Source: Dehalococcoidia bacterium
GTDB taxonomy: Bacteria; Chloroflexota; Dehalococcoidia; SM23-28-2; WHTN01
Reading direction: 5' to 3'
DNA length: 37,911 nt
NCBI GenBank assembly: GCA_009377715.1
Contig: WHTN01000014.1
Span: 1 to 37,911, forward strand
Part shown: one piece after another, positions 23,113-37,195 of the stretch
How the letters are laid out: each line of letters starts with the position of its first letter
Numbering within the stretch: position 1 is the first letter of the stretch
Notes under the pieces: generated by a model
The model's database searches: none
Told to the model about the DNA's origin: nothing
The model's input: only the letters and a program-made list of their open reading frames with translations
Program-made: the position numbers and the translations under genes

Positions 23113-23532
23113 ATGACAATTGGATTAAGACGGCTATTGTTGGCAACGGTCGCTGTGGTGTCTATGGCTGCGGCCCTTGGAGTGGGGTTGGCGGCATTTT
23201 CGGGGACCCAGGCTGCCGGTGTTAACGACAACCCAGCGGAAAGCCAGGCACTAAACCCCTCAACCCAGACACCCGTAGATGAGGCTTTATTTGCAGGATG
23301 GAACCTTAAGACCTGGAAAGTTCCTGGTTGCAAGGACGCTCGTGCTGCCGTTCAGGGCCTGATCGATGCCGATAATTTCAACGTGATGTGGCAATTCAGA
23401 GCGGCAACGCAGGACTGGCTCGGCTTTGACGCTGATGTTCCTGACGTAATTAACACCTTGGATGAACTGTGCCAGGGCGGGATAGTCTGGATTAACGTAA
23501 ATGCTGATGGCACCTGGAGTCAGACCCCATAG
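23113..23532 (+). CDS. Small secreted protein of 'AGWNL' type, function unknown
   Basis: A 139-aa protein with a clear signal peptide (MTIGLRRLLLATVAVVSMAA to about residue 36, ending TQAAG). The mature domain contains FAGWNLKTWKVPGCKD, a stretch centred on VMWQFRAATQDWLGFD, then VINTLDELCQGGIVWINVNA and DGTWSQTP. This pattern (AGWNL, W-rich middle, NTL, WI.V, W) is familiar from secreted proteins of Chloroflexota, where it often appears as one module of larger proteins; here it stands alone. Two cysteines could form one disulfide. GGGAGG lies just before the ATG, and a strong promoter and terminator bracket the gene, so high expression is likely. Confidence 0.8.
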   Translation: MTIGLRRLLLATVAVVSMAAALGVGLAAFSGTQAAGVNDNPAESQALNPSTQTPVDEALFAGWNLKTWKVPGCKDARAAVQGLIDADNFNVMWQFRAATQDWLGFDADVPDVINTLDELCQGGIVWINVNADGTWSQTP

Positions 23533-23555
23533 CTTACTCACAATTGAGAATATAG

Positions 23556-23590
23556 AAGGAGGGCGACAAAAGTCGCCCTCCTTATTAATT
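23556..23590. terminator. Strong rho-independent terminator
   Basis: AAGGAGGGCGAC (23556-23567) and GTCGCCCTCCTT (23572-23583) form a perfect 12-bp stem with an AAAA loop, followed by attaatttt. It ends the secreted-protein gene and, being symmetrical, can also end the convergent TPR gene. Confidence 0.92.
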
Positions 23591-23605
23591 TTGATTAACG
23601 TCTAC

Positions 23606-24481
23606 CTATAAGTTTTCGAAATCTTCTTCTTCGCCATTGCCATTCGCTTCGGCATCTTCGTCCCCTATATCAGACGTTCGCTCGGCGTAAATACGCTCTT
23701 CTGCTTCCTTGGAAAGAGAGCCGTCCTCCCAGTCCTCAACCTCCTCTTCGTCCACTACTAGATCGTCGCCGGTTTCGCGCTTTAAGACGCTTTCTTTTAT
23801 GTAGGGCCGGAATCCTTCATCTGCGCCTGTGGGCGGGAAGGAGAGCTTGCCGGACTGGCTTGGGTGTTGGTACGTCTCCTTAATTAGGATACGCACATCG
23901 CTTGTGCTTAGGTGGGTGATGGCGGCAGTGTACTCGTTTCCGCCTTCCAGTAACTTGCTCAACCGAAGCCCTAGCCTTGGCTCGACCGATCCGAGATATT
24001 CCCCATTGACGGTCTCAGCCTTTAAAGTAGCCCCATTTTGGCGCAAGAAGATCTCGTCTCCTACGGAAGCGCGCAGTAGCACGTCCGCAGGAATATCGAT
24101 GAGTGAAGCAGGTCCGCTTTTGCCCGTCTCGCTGATAAAGAGAGTAGGGTTCGCCTTAGGTCCTGCCTCAGCGCGTCGCGTCGAACCTGCTTGTTCCACA
24201 AGCATAGCTAGGCGGTCTAGATTCCTCCTAGCTATCGTGTTTGTAGGATCGGACCTCAAAGCCTTGGTGTAGGCCTCGCGCGCCTCGGGGTAACGCCCCA
24301 ATTCGGTTAACGCCTTGCCCAGGCGGTTGTATGCATCGATATCGTCTGGAAAGACTTCTAGGATAGCCTTGTTCGTCGAATACGCGTCTTCCCACCGGTT
24401 CTCGATAGCTAGTTGGATGGCCTGTTCCGTCTTGATCCTTCTAAACCTCGCTCTGTCCTCTGTCTGCCGAATTATCGCCAC
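23606..24481 (-). CDS. TPR-repeat protein with acidic C-terminal tail
   Basis: A 291-aa soluble protein. Two to three tetratricopeptide repeats occupy about residues 15-95 (AIENRWEDAYSTNKAILEVF, DAYNRLGKALTELGRYPEAR, EAYTKALRSDPTNTIARRNL). A middle domain (about 105-200) of beta character follows: PADVLLRASVGDEIFLRQNG, YLGSVEPRLGLRLSKLLEGG. The last 60 residues are strongly acidic (DDLVVDEEEVEDWEDG and on to EEEDFENL). TPRs bind partner proteins; the partner is unknown. The start is GTG at 24481 with GAGGAGG about 14 bases upstream. Confidence 0.8.
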   Translation of the reverse strand: MAIIRQTEDRARFRRIKTEQAIQLAIENRWEDAYSTNKAILEVFPDDIDAYNRLGKALTELGRYPEAREAYTKALRSDPTNTIARRNLDRLAMLVEQAGSTRRAEAGPKANPTLFISETGKSGPASLIDIPADVLLRASVGDEIFLRQNGATLKAETVNGEYLGSVEPRLGLRLSKLLEGGNEYTAAITHLSTSDVRILIKETYQHPSQSGKLSFPPTGADEGFRPYIKESVLKRETGDDLVVDEEEVEDWEDGSLSKEAEERIYAERTSDIGDEDAEANGNGEEEDFENL

Positions 24482-24680
24482 GTTGTTGTCTCGACCTCCT
24501 CGATTACCCCTTTGCGGGCGCTTATTCTATCACCCGTACCGCCTGATTAACAATACGCGTCGGACACCCTTCGGGGTTCCTTACTTTGCTAAATATATAA
24601 CGATAAAAAAGCTCTTAAGGTTACAGGGGACGGGGCTGAAACGATTACAGTTTTATTACAAATGTTCGAGAGGAGCGATG

Positions 24681-26108
24681 CTATCCCAAGTGAGCGAGTT
24701 GGGGTCTCCCTCGATCCCACGGTCGGGCTGCCTCGAACACCGCAGAAGCCTTTAAGACGGTCATTTCATCGCCGCGCCGGCCTATTACGTGCAGCCCGAT
24801 CGGCAAACCCTGGCTGGAAAAGCCGCAAGGAACATTCGCCGCAGGGTTACCGCTTATGTTGAAGGGAAAGGTAAAAGGCGAGAAGCCCCATGACGGATCG
24901 ACATCGCGGCCGCCGATCTCGGAAGGGAACCTTTCGATAGGAAACGCGGTGACGGCCACCGTAGGCGTAAGCAGGAGATCGTAGCGCTGAAAAAAGTCGT
25001 CCAATCGAAAGCGATGCCACTCCCGTTCCCGCAAAGCTTTGACGAACTGAGATGCCCTAAGTTCTACGGCCTGTTCCAGGCTTTGCCGGAAGTAGGGCGT
25101 AAGCACCTCTCGGTAGCCATCCAAGAGGCTGCCCAGGTCTGCAGCATGGTCGGCATACCAGATCGTCCGATACATGCGGTGAAGGCTGTCACCGTCGATC
25201 GCGGGATGGGCCTCCTCCACTTCCGCACCAAATTCGGTGAAGACCTGCGCTGCTTTTTGAGCCGTCGCTTTTACTTCTGGATCGACCGCCGCGTAGCCGA
25301 GGTCTGCGCTCCAGGCGATCCGTAGCCCGCGGAGCGCGGCTGTCGTAAGGGCATCTTCGAAGTTCGGTGGCGCTTGGATCATGGAAGTAGGGTCTCTCGG
25401 ATCGTGGCCTGCAAGCGCTTGCAGCAGGACAACCGCATCGCGAACGGTGTGCGACATCGGGCCGTTTTGGCTCAGCATGCCCCAGCCACCGGGGATTTTG
25501 TAGGGACGCGGCACCCGTCCCTGACTAGGGCGGATGCCATAGACGCCGCAGAAGCTGCCCGGTATACGGATGGAGCCGCCGGCGTCGCTGCCTTGAGCCA
25601 GGGGCGTAAGCCCCGCGGCTAACGCCGCGGCGGCGCCGCCGCTCGATCCTCCCGCCGTCCGAGTTGTGTCCCAGGGGTTGCGGCAGGCGGGAGCCAAAAG
25701 GTTCTCGGTAGTGCCACGCGTTCCGAATTCCGGCGTGTTGGTCTTACCGATGATGATCGCGCCCGAAGCTCGCACACGTTCGACGACGATGTCGTCTTCT
25801 TCAGGTACCCAGTCCTTATAGACGAGTGAGCCGCGGGTGGTCCTGATCCCCTTAGTGGCGTTCAGATCCTTTATGGCGATCGGCACGCCATGAAGGGGAC
25901 CGATATCGCCGCCGCCGATCAGCTCCTGTTCGGCGACATGAGCAGCAGCCATGGCTTCTTCGCCGCATATGGTGAGGTAGGCGTGGATCTGAGGGTTTAC
26001 GGCTTCGCTTCGACGCAAGAAGTGATCGACGATCTCGACAGGTGAGATGTGTCGTTGCTTTATGAGATCGCGAATGCGCCACGCGGGCGCGAATGTTAGG
26101 TCATCCAC
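24681..26108 (-). CDS. Amidase signature family hydrolase
   Basis: A 475-aa amidase, a paralogue of GatA. The Ser-cisSer-Lys triad is intact: Lys80 (VPIAIKDLN), the cis-serine near 155 ([13 protein letters not shown]) and the nucleophile Ser179 ([16 protein letters not shown]). The sequence [20 protein letters not shown] and the C-terminal [20 protein letters not shown] place it among general amidases rather than GatA: it lacks the GatA-specific GRVSRYG segment. It would release ammonia from an amide; the substrate is unknown. It diverges from rpoB and stands alone. Confidence 0.9.
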   Translation of the reverse strand: MDDLTFAPAWRIRDLIKQRHISPVEIVDHFLRRSEAVNPQIHAYLTICGEEAMAAAHVAEQELIGGGDIGPLHGVPIAIKDLNATKGIRTTRGSLVYKDWVPEEDDIVVERVRASGAIIIGKTNTPEFGTRGTTENLLAPACRNPWDTTRTAGGSSGGAAAALAAGLTPLAQGSDAGGSIRIPGSFCGVYGIRPSQGRVPRPYKIPGGWGMLSQNGPMSHTVRDAVVLLQALAGHDPRDPTSMIQAPPNFEDALTTAALRGLRIAWSADLGYAAVDPEVKATAQKAAQVFTEFGAEVEEAHPAIDGDSLHRMYRTIWYADHAADLGSLLDGYREVLTPYFRQSLEQAVELRASQFVKALREREWHRFRLDDFFQRYDLLLTPTVAVTAFPIERFPSEIGGRDVDPSWGFSPFTFPFNISGNPAANVPCGFSSQGLPIGLHVIGRRGDEMTVLKASAVFEAARPWDRGRPQLAHLG

Positions 26109-26238
26109 GTTAGATCTTTCAATGTGCTATCGCTGGCTCCTTCTTTAAGGGTGAACGACATACTAACACGCCGCGAGTAGCTATTTGAGCTTATTGGACA
26201 TGATTGTCGCAAAGTTTTAAGAATTTAGCTCTGTAGTG

Positions 26239-26267
26239 TTGACACAGGGGGGCCTATAGCCTACGAT
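26239..26267 (+). promoter_or_regulatory. rpoBC promoter
   Basis: TTGACA (26239-26244), a 17-base spacer and TACGAT (26262-26267). The predicted start near 26274 gives a leader of about 125 bases before the rpoB ATG. The gap 26109-26399 holds nothing else that I can identify. Confidence 0.7.
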
Positions 26268-26399
26268 GTAGGTTGCATTGGTGGGCTTATCATTAGTTCC
26301 CCCTGTTTTCAGTTCCCCGCACACTAAGTGTTGCATAGCTTTGTACTTTTCTTTGTAACCACGTAGACCTAGAAGGTTAGCCTTAGGAGGATTGTGTTT

Positions 26400-30153
<3,754 letters not shown>

Positions 30154-30161
<8 letters not shown>

Positions 30162-33100
30162 AGTTAATGATTTTAATGCGATCCGTATACTTCTAGCCTC
30201 TCCAGATCAGATCAGGGCCTGGTCCTACGGCGAAGTTACTAAGCCGGAGACTATAAACTACCGGACGCTAAAGCCGGAGAAGGATGGTCTGTTCGACGAG
30301 AAGATCTTTGGGCCGACCAAGGACTTCGAGTGCTACTGCGGAAAATACAAGCGCGTTCGCTACAAAGGCATCATCTGCGATAAGTGTGGTGTGGAGGTAA
30401 CGCGAAGCAAAGTCCGCCGCGAGCGGATGGGCCACATCGAACTTGCCGCGCCAGTGGCTCACTCGTGGTACGTACGTGGCACGCCGAGCCGTATCGGCTT
30501 GCTCCTAGACATGTCGCCGCGCATGTTGGAGCGCGTCCTTTACTTCTCCCATTACATCGTAACGAAGATCGATCAGGATGCTCGCCAGAAAGTCCTCGAT
30601 TCCATACGCAAGGAGATGGAGGACGAGGTCAATGAACGGCTGAAGTTCTACGGCGACCAGATCGAGGCTATCGAAGCTGCCGCGCAAGAAGAGTTAGCTA
30701 AGCTGAAGAGCGACCGCCAGGAGGCATTCGGCGAACTGAACGAAGAGACGGCGAAAGCCGAGAATGCCACCGAGAAAAAGGCGAAAAACGAGAAGGCCAG
30801 CCGCAAGCGCGGCGATGTCGAGATAACGACCAGTTCGGCAGTTATGCAGAAGCGCGAAGCAACGTTGCGCGAAACCGACGCGCTTAAGCAAAAACAGCAG
30901 GAAGAGCTGGACACGATACGCCAGAAGCACAACGAAAGCCTGAAAACGCTTGAAGAGATCAAAGACTCCGTGCGGGACGACATGGTAACGACTTATTCGG
31001 AGACAGACTACCACCATGTCACGGAAAAGACTGACCACTACGGGAGCTTCTTTAAGGTAGGGATGGGCGCTGAGGCCATCCTAGCGATCTTGGCCGAACT
31101 CGACCTCGACCGGTTGCGTCTTAAGTTGTACCAGGAGATACATCAGTTCAGTGGCCAGAGGCGTAAGAAGGCAGCTAAGCGTCTGCGCGTAGTGGAAGCC
31201 TTCCGCAAGTCTGGCAACCGCCCCGATTGGATGATCATGAGCGTTCTGCCGGTACTGCCGCCAGACCTGCGGCCGATGGTCCAGCTCGATGGCGGACGTT
31301 TCGCTACTAGCGACCTAAACGATCTTTACCGGCGCGTGATCAACCGCAACAACCGTTTGAAGCGATTAATGGAGTTGGGGGCGCCGGAGATCATCATCCG
31401 CAATGAGAAGCGGATGATGCAGGAAGCGGTCGATTCGCTGATAGACAACGCCCGTCGCGATAGGTCCGTATCAGGCCAGGGCAATCATAAGCTTAAGTCG
31501 TTGTCGGACATGCTCAAGGGAAAGCAGGGGCGTTTCCGGCAGAACCTTTTGGGCAAGCGTGTCGACTATTCCGGACGCTCTGTCATCGTGGTCGGCCCGG
31601 AGTTGAAGCTGCACCAGTGTGGCCTGCCGAAGCGTATGGCGCTGGAGCTATTCAAGCCGTTCGTGATGCATGCTTTAGTGGAGCGCGGCCTTGCCCATAA
31701 CATTAAAAGCGCTAAGCGCTACGTAGAGCGCGGTCGTCCCGAAGTTTGGGACATACTTGAAGAAGTTATCCATGAGCACCCGGTAATGCTTAACCGGGCG
31801 CCCACGCTGCACCGTCTCGGCATACAGGCTTTCGAGCCGGTGCTGATCGACGGCAGCGCGATCCAGATCCATCCGCTTGTATGTGCGGCTTTTAATGCAG
31901 ACTTCGACGGCGACCAGATGGCCGTTCACGTGCCGCTATCGCAGGCTGCGATAGCGGAAGCGCGGCAGGTCATGCTTTCGAGTTGTAACTTACTTCTACC
32001 CAGCAGCGGTGAACCGACGGTCGCGCCGACGCTGGACATTGTGCTCGGATGTTATTACATGACGATCATTAAGCCCGGCGCAAAAGGCGAGTACGTGGAA
32101 GCACCGCTGCCAAGCGGAGTTTACGGCAGCTTCGAGGAAGCCAGACTCGCGTACGAGTTAGATATGGTCGACTTGCATGCGAAGATCCTCGTTCGCGATT
32201 CCCAGGCAAACGGGCACGGCAATGGACCATTCGAGACCACCGTCGGGCGGATCATCTTCAATGAGATTTTAGAGCCGGAAATGGGCTTTCATAACCAGAT
32301 TATGGACAAGAAAGCTCTTAAAGACCTGGTATTGGAAGGCTTTCGGAAGATCGGGTCCGAGCGTACCGCGGTAATGGTCGATAGGGTAAAGGCGGTGGGA
32401 TTCCGCTATGCCACCAAGTCGGGCATCACCATCGCTATCGACGACCTGGCGATACCACCGGAGAAGGAACAGCTCCTCTCCGATGCTGATGCCCGTATCG
32501 CTGAGAGTGAGCAGGAGTACCAGCTCGGCCTGATTACTGACGAGGAGCGCTACACTAAAGCAGTAGCCATATGGACGGAGACAACCGATAATGTCCAGCA
32601 GATGATAGCGAATCAGATGGACCAGTACGGCTCCGTGCACATGATGGCCACAAGCGGCGCTAAAGGTAATATTCAGCAGATACGCCAGATGTCCGGTATG
32701 CGCGGCTTGATGTCCGACCCGGCGGGTCGCATCATCGAACTTCCTATTCGGTCGAGCTTCCGCGAAGGCCTAACAGTGCTGGAGTACTTCATCTCGACCC
32801 ACGGCGCCCGTAAGGGCCTCGCTGACACCGCTCTCCGCACAGCGGACAGTGGTTACCTGACCCGACGCCTGGTAGACGTTTCGCAGGACGTTGTCATTAA
32901 CGAAGAGGACTGTGGGACCACGGCTGGAGTCTGGCTGACCCCTCCGCTCGATAAGGCAGTCCTTGAGACCCTGGCCGATAGAGTCATCGGTCGCTGGGCT
33001 GCTTCGGCTGTTGCCGACCCTCAGACGGGTGAAATAATCGTCGAGCGCAACCAGGAGATCGATGAGGCGAAGATGGCCCGCATCGAAGCTGCCGGCTTCA

Positions 33101-34425
33101 CGAGGGTCCATGTACGTTCATCGCTTACGTGTCAGGCGCGCAAGGGTCTCTGCAAGATGTGCTACGGTCGTGACCTAGCACGCAACGAGCTAGTGGATTT
33201 CCGCGAGGCGGTAGGTATAATCGCTGCCCAGTCTATCGGCGAGCCCGGGACGCAGTTGACAATGAGGACGTTCCATACCGGCGGCGTGGCGGGCATAGAT
33301 ATTACGTCAGGTCTGCCCAGAGTCGAGGAGCTTTTCGAGGCCCGCGTGCCTAAGGGGCAAGCGCTAATCGCCGAAATCGATGGCGTAGGTGAGTTGCTTC
33401 GAGATGGCGACGCGCGGAGATTACGAATAGTCAACAGCCAGGTCTACACCGACGAGCACACTGTGCCTGCCGACTGGGATGTTCTGGTCCAGAACGAGCA
33501 GTGGGTGGAGCAAGGCGCTGTTCTCGCTCGTAAGCCGGCTGATGCTGAGAGTGCTGAGGGGCAAGCCGAGGCGTCGACGGCATTGGCCACGACCGAGGCG
33601 CTAACGGCCCGTATGGCTGGCCGCGTCACGCGGAAAGACCCTGGCAGCATCATCATCCTCTACGAGGAGCGCGAAGAGCGAGAATACCCGATCCCCGCGA
33701 CCGCCCACGTAAGGATCGATCCAGGGCAGTATATACAGGCGGGCACTCAGATAACCGACGGCCCAATCAGCCCTCAAGAGATCCTTCGCATCCAGGGACC
33801 GGAGTCAGCTCAACTTTACCTGGTCGAAGAGATCCAGAAAGTGTACGGTTCACAGGGCGTCAGCCTCAACGACAAGCATATCGAAGTGATCGTTCGCCAA
33901 ATGATGCGGCGCGTCCGCGTCGACTCGCCTGGCGATACAAACCTGCTTCCCCAAGAGCTAGTCGATCGCTTCAAGTTCGAGGAGATCAACGCTAAGGTGC
34001 TGGCAGAGGGTGGCGAGCCTGCTACTGCTCAGCCTGTGCTGTTAGGCATCACTAAGGCTTCGCTCAATACCGACAGCTTCTTGGCTGCGGCCTCCTTCCA
34101 GGAGACGACCAGAGTGCTGACGGAAGCGGCTATCAACGGCCTGACCGACCACTTACAGGGGTTGAAGGAGAACGTCATAATCGGCAAGCTGATCCCGGCG
34201 CAGGCCAAGATCGAAATGCCGCCGCCACGGACGCCAATCGAGCGCCGCACTACGCTTAGCCTCTTTATGGAAGGCGACGGCGCTGACGGCACCGAAGTGG
34301 CCGAAGTCGATGAAAGCATCTTGGACCTACTGGCGCGGGCGACGCCAGCCGCTGCCGAATTCGATCAAGAAGAAGATTTGGGCGCTAAGGAAGAATCAGA
34401 AGTAGAGACAGACGAAGAAAAGTAG
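30154..34425 (+). CDS. rpoC: RNA polymerase beta' subunit
   Basis: The beta' subunit holds the catalytic Mg2+. It is 1423 aa from a GTG start that overlaps the end of rpoB; GGGGAGG lies about 10 bases upstream. The N-terminal zinc site is C60, C62, C75 and C78 ([20 protein letters not shown]). The catalytic [11 protein letters not shown] is at 581-591. The second zinc site ([25 protein letters not shown]) and the trigger loop region [19 protein letters not shown] are present. Between about 150 and 285 lies a highly charged Lys/Glu-rich coiled-coil insertion that E. coli and Bacillus lack; actinobacteria have one at the same place. The C-terminus is acidic. Confidence 0.99.
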
Positions 34426-34447
34426 CCAAAGCCTTTTTACGCTAAAA

Positions 34448-34480
34448 GAGGCTGAGTCAAAACTCGGGCCTCCTTTCTTT
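34448..34480 (+). terminator. rho-independent terminator after rpoC
   Basis: Arms 34448-34457 (GAGGCTGAGT) and 34462-34472 (ACTCGGGCCTC) form a stem of 10 pairs with one bulged G and a CAAA loop, followed by CTTTCTTT. It lies 22 bases after the rpoC stop. Confidence 0.75.
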
Positions 34481-34601
34481 AGCATCGGAAATGTCGCAAC
34501 GAAAGACCCTTGATCTCTCAGCAGTTATCATACAGGTCTCTTTGGGGTTGGCATCTTAATACCAGTATAGGGAGTCCGGAGAGGGCGGAGCCCGGAGCCT
34601 G

Positions 34602-34620
34602 CCCTGAGCTTGTCGAAGGG
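34602..34620. repeat. Dispersed palindromic repeat (ccctgagcttgtcgaaggg)
   Basis: CCCTGAGCTTGTCGAAGGG is an imperfect palindrome related to the copies near 18540 and 22531. It sits in the 366-bp gap between rpoC and the PIN-TRAM gene. Apart from the terminator and this repeat I see nothing coding in that gap. Confidence 0.65.
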
Positions 34621-34791
34621 GGTTTGGGGTGATCGAACTGGATGACCATTGCAACAAGCCTATCTGGTATCAAAATGCGGCAGCGAGATACAATAACAGC
34701 ATCTATAAGAAGAGAGGAGATGATGGAGTTTATTTAAAGAGCTGATTTTTTCGTAATATCTGGCTGTGGGTTGTGGGGAGAAATCATCTTT

Positions 34792-35841
34792 ATGTTTATC
34801 GAACGTCTTCTTCGCATCGTTGGTGCGATATTTTTCGGCTACATCGGCCTCCGTATGGGTCAATTCCTCGCCGAGAGCGATAGCGGCCTGATAGCGGTCG
34901 TACTATGGTCGGCGCCTCCTGTGTTTTCAGTCATCATGGGCTTTCTTATAGCGCCGTACATCTTCATGAAGCCGCTCCAGAGATTCCAGGAGTGGATGAA
35001 CCAAGTGCGGCTCATGCAGCTGCTTCTCGGGATCGTCGGTCTAGTCGCTGGTCTCGTTGTGGCCGCTATTTTGATGCCCGCACTATACTCGCTACCCGGG
35101 TTCGGCGGCCTTCTTGCTCCTTTCCTGGTGAGCATCGTCCTGGGTACGCTTGGCGTTGCGACGGTCGTGGCTCGAGAAGAGGAGTTAGTACTGTTCTTCT
35201 CGCGTTACATACCGAACTTTGCCAGTAAGAACGGTCATTCGGCTGTTGCCGGCCAGGTGCTAGTAGATACGAGCGCTATCATAGATGGACGCATCGCGGA
35301 CATTTGCCAAACGGGGTTCGTACAGAGCGGCTTCGTAGTGCCGCGTTTCGTCCTGGACGAACTGCGGCATATCGCGGATTCTGCCGAATCGCTCCGGCGT
35401 GCTCGCGGGCGCCGCGGTCTGGAGATACTTAATCGATTGCAGCGGGAAGCGGCTGTGCAGGTCGATATTATAGATGCTGATTTCGAGGATACGTATGACG
35501 TAGACACGAAGTTAATCCGCCTGGCCAGGAAACTCGGTTGTCCGTTGCTTACTACAGATTTCAACTTAGGGCGTATCGCAGAAGTCGAACAGGTCCGCGT
35601 TCTAAACGTGCACCAACTGGCCAATGCTGTCAAAACAATAGTGTTGCCCGGCGAAGAGATGGCTGTACGCATCGTCCAGGAGGGCAAGGAGATTGGGCAG
35701 GGGGTAGGCTTTCTCGACGATGGCACTATGGTAGTGGTCGAGGGTGGTCGTCGCCATCTCGATAATCAGTTAGACGTTGTAGTAACGAGGGTACTGCAGA
35801 CCGCGGCCGGGCGCATGATCTTTGCCCAACCGCGGTCCTGA
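34792..35841 (+). CDS. PIN-TRAM membrane protein (YacL-like putative RNase)
   Basis: About 349 aa. Four membrane helices fill residues 1-125 (IVGAIFFGYIGLRMGQFLAE, VLWSAPPVFSVIMGFLIAPY, LLLGIVGLVAGLVVAAILMP and LLAPFLVSIVLGTLGVATVV). A cytosolic PIN domain follows with its acidic residues in VLVDTSAIIDGRIADI, VLDELRHIAD and CPLLTTDFNLGRIAEV. The C-terminus is a TRAM RNA-binding domain (GKEIGQGVGFLDDGTMVVVE to the end). PIN domains are usually metal-dependent RNases; the target of this family is not settled. GGGGAG lies 11 bases before the ATG at 34792; an in-frame TTG at 34771 overlaps that site. ispD follows 14 bases after the stop. Confidence 0.9.
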   Translation: MFIERLLRIVGAIFFGYIGLRMGQFLAESDSGLIAVVLWSAPPVFSVIMGFLIAPYIFMKPLQRFQEWMNQVRLMQLLLGIVGLVAGLVVAAILMPALYSLPGFGGLLAPFLVSIVLGTLGVATVVAREEELVLFFSRYIPNFASKNGHSAVAGQVLVDTSAIIDGRIADICQTGFVQSGFVVPRFVLDELRHIADSAESLRRARGRRGLEILNRLQREAAVQVDIIDADFEDTYDVDTKLIRLARKLGCPLLTTDFNLGRIAEVEQVRVLNVHQLANAVKTIVLPGEEMAVRIVQEGKEIGQGVGFLDDGTMVVVEGGRRHLDNQLDVVVTRVLQTAAGRMIFAQPRS

Positions 35842-35855
35842 AGTGACGTAAGGCG

Positions 35856-36527
35856 ATGGATTCGGTAGCAGCGATAGTCTTGGCGGCCGGACAGAGCACT
35901 CGTATGGAAGGCCAAGACAAGATTTTTGCTCCAGTAAGGGGGCGGCCGCTCCTGGCTTATGCGCTCACAACGTTCCATCAATGTGATTCGATCCAGCAGA
36001 TCGCGCTGGTGCTCAGCCAAGCGAACCTTGAGCGCGCGAGGGAACTGGTCTGCCTGGAGGGCCTTGGGAAAGTCACTGCGATGTGCCTTGGAGGGGAGCG
36101 GAGGCAAGATTCAGTCCGCGCCGGGCTTATGGCATTACAACCGTGCGCGTTCGTAGCGGTCCACGACGGCGCTCGGCCTTTAATCGATGTCGAAACGATT
36201 GAGACTGGGCTGAAGTTAGCGACGGAAGTCGGAGCGGCCATCCCAGCTTTGCCGGTGGTCGATACGATCAAGGAAGTCGATGAACAGCGGTACATCGAAC
36301 GAACGATGCCCAGGCAACGCCTCTGGTCAGCGCAGACGCCCCAGATATTTCTCTACGACTGGCTGATTGATGCCCACAAGCGCGTACAACAGGACGTCAC
36401 AGACGACGCGTCCATGTTGGAGCACCTTGGCTATCCCATAAAAGTCTATCCCGGCTCGCGTCGAAATATAAAAGTTACGTCTTTGGAAGACTTAAAGCTG
36501 TTCGAGGCCCTTATCACCGAGCTATGA
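35856..36527 (+). CDS. ispD: 2-C-methyl-D-erythritol 4-phosphate cytidylyltransferase
   Basis: IspD couples CTP to methylerythritol phosphate in the non-mevalonate isoprenoid pathway. The 223-aa length is normal. The nucleotide-binding loop AAIVLAAGQSTRMEGQDKIF opens the protein. VHDGARPLIDVETIETGL is the conserved central motif, followed by PVVDTIKEVD, RLWSAQTPQIF and TDDASMLEHLGYPIKVYPGS. All are intact. The stop overlaps the ispF start by 4 bp (ATGA). Confidence 0.97.
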   Translation: MDSVAAIVLAAGQSTRMEGQDKIFAPVRGRPLLAYALTTFHQCDSIQQIALVLSQANLERARELVCLEGLGKVTAMCLGGERRQDSVRAGLMALQPCAFVAVHDGARPLIDVETIETGLKLATEVGAAIPALPVVDTIKEVDEQRYIERTMPRQRLWSAQTPQIFLYDWLIDAHKRVQQDVTDDASMLEHLGYPIKVYPGSRRNIKVTSLEDLKLFEALITEL

Positions 36528-37003
36528 GCTTTCGGGTTGGCATAGGGTACGATATCCACCGCTTCGGCGTCGATAGACCGCTCGTACTGGGCGGTGTAAG
36601 TATCCCCGACGCCAAAGGCCTGCAGGGCCACAGCGACGCCGATGTGCTGTTGCACGCCATTATAGACGCCGTCCTTGGTGCTGCCGGACTCGGCGATATT
36701 GGCGGGCATTTCCCCTCCAACGACCCCGCTTACCGCGACGCCGATAGCCGCGAGCTATTAGCCAAGACTCTGGCGATGGTGCGAAGCGCCGGCTATGAAA
36801 TAAGTAACGTCGATGCCACTATTGTGGCTGAGAGGCCTCACCTCGCCGGCCACATCGAGGCGATACGCAGTTGTATCACTGAGGATATGGGCCTGACGCA
36901 CGGGGACGCGAACGTTAAAGCGAAGACTAACGAAGGTCTAGACGCTATAGGGCGGGGCGAAGCTATCGCAGCATATGCGGTAGTTTTGCTTATGAAGACG
37001 TGA
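36524..37003 (+). CDS. ispF: 2-C-methyl-D-erythritol 2,4-cyclodiphosphate synthase
   Basis: IspF closes the cyclic diphosphate two steps after IspD. The 159-aa length is normal. Metal ligands Asp10 and His12 are in GIGYDIHRFG, with the third histidine in LQGHSDADVLLHAIIDA. DIGGHFPSNDPAYRDADSRE and the C-terminal KAKTNEGLDAIGRGEAIAAY are typical. Translation is coupled to ispD by the 4-bp overlap. IspE is not here. Confidence 0.97.
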   Translation: MSFRVGIGYDIHRFGVDRPLVLGGVSIPDAKGLQGHSDADVLLHAIIDAVLGAAGLGDIGGHFPSNDPAYRDADSRELLAKTLAMVRSAGYEISNVDATIVAERPHLAGHIEAIRSCITEDMGLTHGDANVKAKTNEGLDAIGRGEAIAAYAVVLLMKT

Positions 37004-37037
37004 TAAATTATTAAGCGTGAATCGTATCGTAAGACTG

Positions 37038-37195
37038 GGCTATGTCTTTCATGGCTAAACCTCGGCTGCTTAAGCAGCCGCTGCACGCATACCCGCTGAC
37101 CTGCATCTGTAGCCGGGGGTGCCTACCCCAGTAGGCGCCCCGCAAGAGCTAGAGGTTTCTCTTTCGTTTATCTTCTAAATGTTTAGGGTATAGCC
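37038..37195 (+). promoter_or_regulatory. Structured RNA leader ahead of cysE, class unknown
   Basis: The gap between ispF and cysE folds on paper into a closed multi-branch structure. GGCTAT (37038-37043) pairs with ATAGCC (37190-37195), directly at the cysE ATG. AAACCTC (37057-37063) pairs with GAGGTTT (37152-37158). Inside are the perfect palindrome GGCTGCTTAAGCAGCC (37064-37079) and an 11-bp hairpin with arms 37116-37126 and 37131-37141. No T-box sequence (AGGGTGGNACCGCG) or other known riboswitch core is visible. The outer helix would hide the start region of cysE, so translational control is possible. Confidence 0.45.

Noticed and set aside
37004..37195. Part of a tmRNA gene, because GGCTGCTTAAGCAGCC resembles the end of a tag reading frame with its hairpin.
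   Set aside because: The gap is only 192 bases. No tRNA-like ends (GGGGC...TCCACCA) are present, and the frame reading into GCTGCTTAA has an earlier stop.
37004..37195. T-box leader for cysteine genes.
   Set aside because: No AGGGTGGNACCGCG antiterminator box and no terminator with a T-run before cysE.
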